Shown: one piece after another, positions 62,134 to 64,000 of the stretch | Layout: each line of letters begins with the position of its first letter | Numbering within the stretch: position 1 is the stretch's first letter | Assembly: GCA_026261815.1 (NCBI GenBank) | Contig: JAMPIT010000354.1 | Span: 868,001 to 932,000, forward strand | DNA length: 64,000 nucleotides | Reading direction: 5' to 3' | Origin: Monarcha castaneiventris obscurior | Taxonomy: Eukaryota > Chordata > Aves > Passeriformes > Monarchidae | The notes under the pieces: generated by a model | Databases searched by the model: none | The model's input: the letters and a program-made list of their open reading frames with translations, nothing else | Told to the model about the DNA's origin: nothing | Made by a program: the position numbers and the translations under genes

Positions 62134-62151
62134 GCCGCACATTGGGCGCCA
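62134..62151 (-). promoter_or_regulatory. primer binding site of the provirus
   Basis: On the minus strand TGGCGCCCAATGTGCGGC lies eight bases past the 5' LTR. It is close to the tRNA-Lys(1,2) type of primer site, with two differences. Confidence 0.7.
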
Positions 62152-62159
62152 CTAATATT

Positions 62160-62401
62160 TGTGCCGGTTTGGCCAAAATCTAGCAATATATCCTCTGAGA
62201 GAAAAACAGGTTACAACCACCATTCCCCCACTAGGTTCAGGAAAAGAAATTTCCTCGAAGGAAAGTGAAAGAGATAAAAACCATTTTAACCAACACACAA
62301 GAAAAAGATAATAATGCTATATTATAAAATCTCTCACTGTGGAGAGATTTTTGGCATAGAGCCGTGTTACAGGATACACATCATAGAGTCGCCCCAGGAC
62401 A
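62160..62401 (-). repeat. 5' LTR of ERVL-like provirus, internally deleted
   Basis: 242 bases against 641 in the 3' LTR. Both termini are present, but about 396 internal bases are missing at the 'gagaga|tttttggc' junction. The AATAAA of the 3' LTR is also absent ('aaccatttt' replaces 'aactatttatttt'). Confidence 0.85.
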
Positions 62402-62566
62402 TTTGGATACCACACCAAAGTCCCGTCCTTGCCTCTTGTCTCCGCTTGCACTTGCAGATGACCTTGCAGCTCATGAGCCTTGCCCCTCACATTGGGACCG
62501 CTCCCATCGAGGTCCTAGGATGGCCAACGACCCAATGCTGTGACCCACCGGGCAGCTCCGACAGCA
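62402..62566 (+). mobile_element. outer LTR, 3' part
   Basis: Continues the LTR of 55,712-56,101 after the provirus: 'tttggataccacaccaaagtcc' is a normal R/U5 continuation of AATAAACTGCCTTGG. It ends near 'gacagca', where homology to the left arm resumes. Total LTR length without the provirus is about 550 bases, and no internal retroviral sequence is attached, so it is a solo LTR. Confidence 0.65.
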
Positions 62567-62570
62567 TCAT

Positions 62571-62729
62571 ACTCCTGCAGAAGCCATGGCCCTGGTGTCC
62601 CCGTGGTGCTGGCCTGGAGCTGCACAAGCAACATTGTCCCCTCTGCACCCCTGAGGTTTCCTCCTCTTCCTCCTTCCATTTGCCCTCCTTCACACCCGCC
62701 TGGCTCCCAGGCTGATGGTTGCATTGTTG
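62571..62729 (+). repeat. right arm of inverted repeat, resumed after the insertions
   Basis: Reverse-complement match to 34,587-34,740 ('ccatggccctggtgtccccgtgg...ggctgatggttgcatt'). This is the outer end of the right arm. 62,730-62,850 shows nothing recognisable. Confidence 0.85.
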
Positions 62730-62849
62730 GGCCTCCTGCTGAAGGGCTGCTGTCATCGAGCAGAATCATCTTCTCAAGGAGGCTTAATGCAAAATCGTGA
62801 AATTCACCTTTGTTTCATCTAGCTCAGAATAGCCTTAAAACAGCGTCAG

Positions 62850-63084
62850 GGTGTGTGGGACAGGAAACACAGACATCAGGAGGAATTTCTTCATGGAAAG
62901 GGTGGTCAGGCTTTGGAAGGGGCTGCCCAAACAGGTGGTGGGCTCCCCATGCCTGGAGGCGTCCAAGGAACGGCTGAACGGGGCACTGAGTGCCCTGGTC
63001 TGGCTGCCAAGGTGGGGATCGGGCACAGGATGGACTGGCTGAACCCGGAGGTCTTTTCCTTTTCGGTGACTCTGAGACTCCGTG
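62850..63084 (+). mobile_element. CR1 LINE 3' fragment
   Basis: Plus-sense CR1 ('aggaatttcttcatggaaagg', 'aggcgtccaaggaacggctg') of the same subfamily as 20,438-20,642. It joins the duplicated GC-rich block at about 63,085. Confidence 0.8.
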
Positions 63085-64000
63085 ACTCCGTGCCCACGAC
63101 TGGAGCCCGCCCTGCCCCAAGCGCTGCCGGAGCCGCCCCGGCCCGAGCTGTTCGCCCGCGCCTTTCTCCTCAGGGCGGGGGGAGGCGCTGCCGGGGCCGG
63201 GCCGCCTCTCTGGGCGCTGCTTGCGGGGCTGTGCCGGGCTTCCCAAAGCTGCCCGCGGCTTCTTTAGCACGGGGGTCGCTGCCGGGGCCGTCCCTTTAGC
63301 ACGGGGGTCGCTGCCGGGGCCGCCGCGCTCAGGCGGAGCTGCCGCTCGTCAGGGGCTCCGCGCTTGCCGCGCTGCGGCGGCCGGGCGGGAGGGCCGGCGC
63401 TGCCCCTCGGTCTGTGCCGGCGCTAAGGCGGAGCTCCGGCCGCGTCGGGAACTCTGCCGTCGCTCTCCCGGCGCGCTGCCGCCTCCAGAGCCCGGCTGCC
63501 GGAGCGCTTCGCCTCAGGGCCTCGGCAGCAGCGGCGCTTCCAGCGGGCTCGGACCGGCCGCCGCCGCTGCTGTTGCCGGCGCGCTGAGGCGGAGCTGCCG
63601 CCCCTCAGGCTCCCAGCGCTTCCCGCCACTGGCGCTGCGGCTCCCTCAGTCTCTCCCGGCGGGCATTCCGGGCTTTTCCCGGCTTTCGGGAAGCTCCTCT
63701 CGCTCTCCCAGCGCCATGGGGGAGGTTGGCCCTGCCTGGATGCCGGGTGCCCACCCAAAGGGGCTGGCACTGCCCTGCCCAGGGCATAGGGCAGAGAAAA
63801 AACAGCGAAAAACTCACGAATTTACAGAAAGCGAGGGAGAGATCCCTGCCCGATCAGCGTCAGTGACACAACAGACGAAACTTAGAGATATTAATTGTAT
63901 TTATTACCAACAAAATCAGAGCAGGATAATGAGAAGCAAAAGAAATCTCAACAACACCTAGAGTCACCCACCTGCTACCAAAACCTGGCAAAACAAATGC
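63085..64000 (-). mobile_element. GC-rich LTR-derived block, copy 2
   Basis: Near-exact repeat of 46,303-47,209 at an offset of about 16,790 bases. It has a 24-base insertion near 63,111 and small changes at the LTR end ('accaacaaaatcagagcagg'). The window ends in 'cctggcaaaacaaatgc', a few bases before the position where the right LRRC37 arm starts in copy 1. Confidence 0.9.

Larger units (their letters stand above)
56102..62401 (-). mobile_element. ERVL-like endogenous retrovirus (gag-pro-pol, no env)
   Basis: Complete minus-strand provirus: 5' LTR 62160-62401, primer binding site 62134-62151, gag about 61,809-60,099, protease about 59,968-59,582, reverse transcriptase about 59,557-58,650, RNase H and integrase down to 56,898, then a purine tract (AAGGGGTGGAA) and the 3' LTR 56102-56742. 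Only about 155 bases separate the end of pol from the 3' LTR, so there is no env, as in ERVL-type class III elements. Flanking CTTGG / TTTGG is a possible 5-bp target duplication with one change. Gag and pol carry stops and frameshifts, so the copy is not autonomous. Confidence 0.88.

Overview
The window is vertebrate nuclear DNA from a bird. Genes are split into many short exons with GT-AG introns. The introns carry 3' ends of CR1 LINEs, the dominant avian LINE. Several LTRs belong to avian endogenous-retrovirus (ERV) families. A songbird or close relative is my guess from the number of young LTRs, but the sequence does not prove it.

Left half (1-32.6 kb), all on the minus strand. ARHGAP27 (Rho GTPase-activating protein with SH3, WW and PH domains) fills 82-10,085, and its last exon(s) lie off the left edge. 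PLEKHM1 (RUN, two PH domains and a C-terminal zinc region; a late endosome/lysosome Rab7 adaptor) has coding exons from 27,207 down to 11,726. I assembled 11 coding exons giving 1,033 codons, plus a non-coding first exon and CpG-rich promoter at about 32,450-32,530. A roughly 1.06-kb GGACACA-type minisatellite abuts that promoter. Pyrimidine-rich and CATC-type minisatellites fill several ARHGAP27 introns.

Right half (33-64 kb). Two near-identical LRRC37-family genes lie head to head in a large inverted repeat. The left arm is about 34,587-43,213 (minus-strand gene, 751 codons). The right arm is about 47,182-55,711 and resumes at 62,571-62,729 (plus-strand gene, 734 codons). Both genes have 12 matching coding exons, intact frames and usable splice sites. 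Each encodes a signal peptide, an LRR ectodomain, the conserved LRRC37 C-terminal region, one membrane span and a short tail. ARHGAP27-PLEKHM1-LRRC37 is also the order on human 17q21.31, where LRRC37 is a core duplicon.

The arms are nearly identical in introns and in exons 1-8. They differ sharply in part of exon 9, the membrane-span exon 10 and exon 11. The roughly 4-kb spacer is a mosaic of LTR pieces plus a third LRRC37 3'-end fragment. The right arm carries a nested insertion: an LTR (55,712-62,566) interrupted by an env-less ERVL-like provirus (56,102-62,401, minus strand). The last 0.9 kb of the window repeats 46,303-47,209 almost exactly and stops just before the point where the right LRRC37 arm begins. 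A further LRRC37 copy is therefore predicted immediately beyond the right edge.
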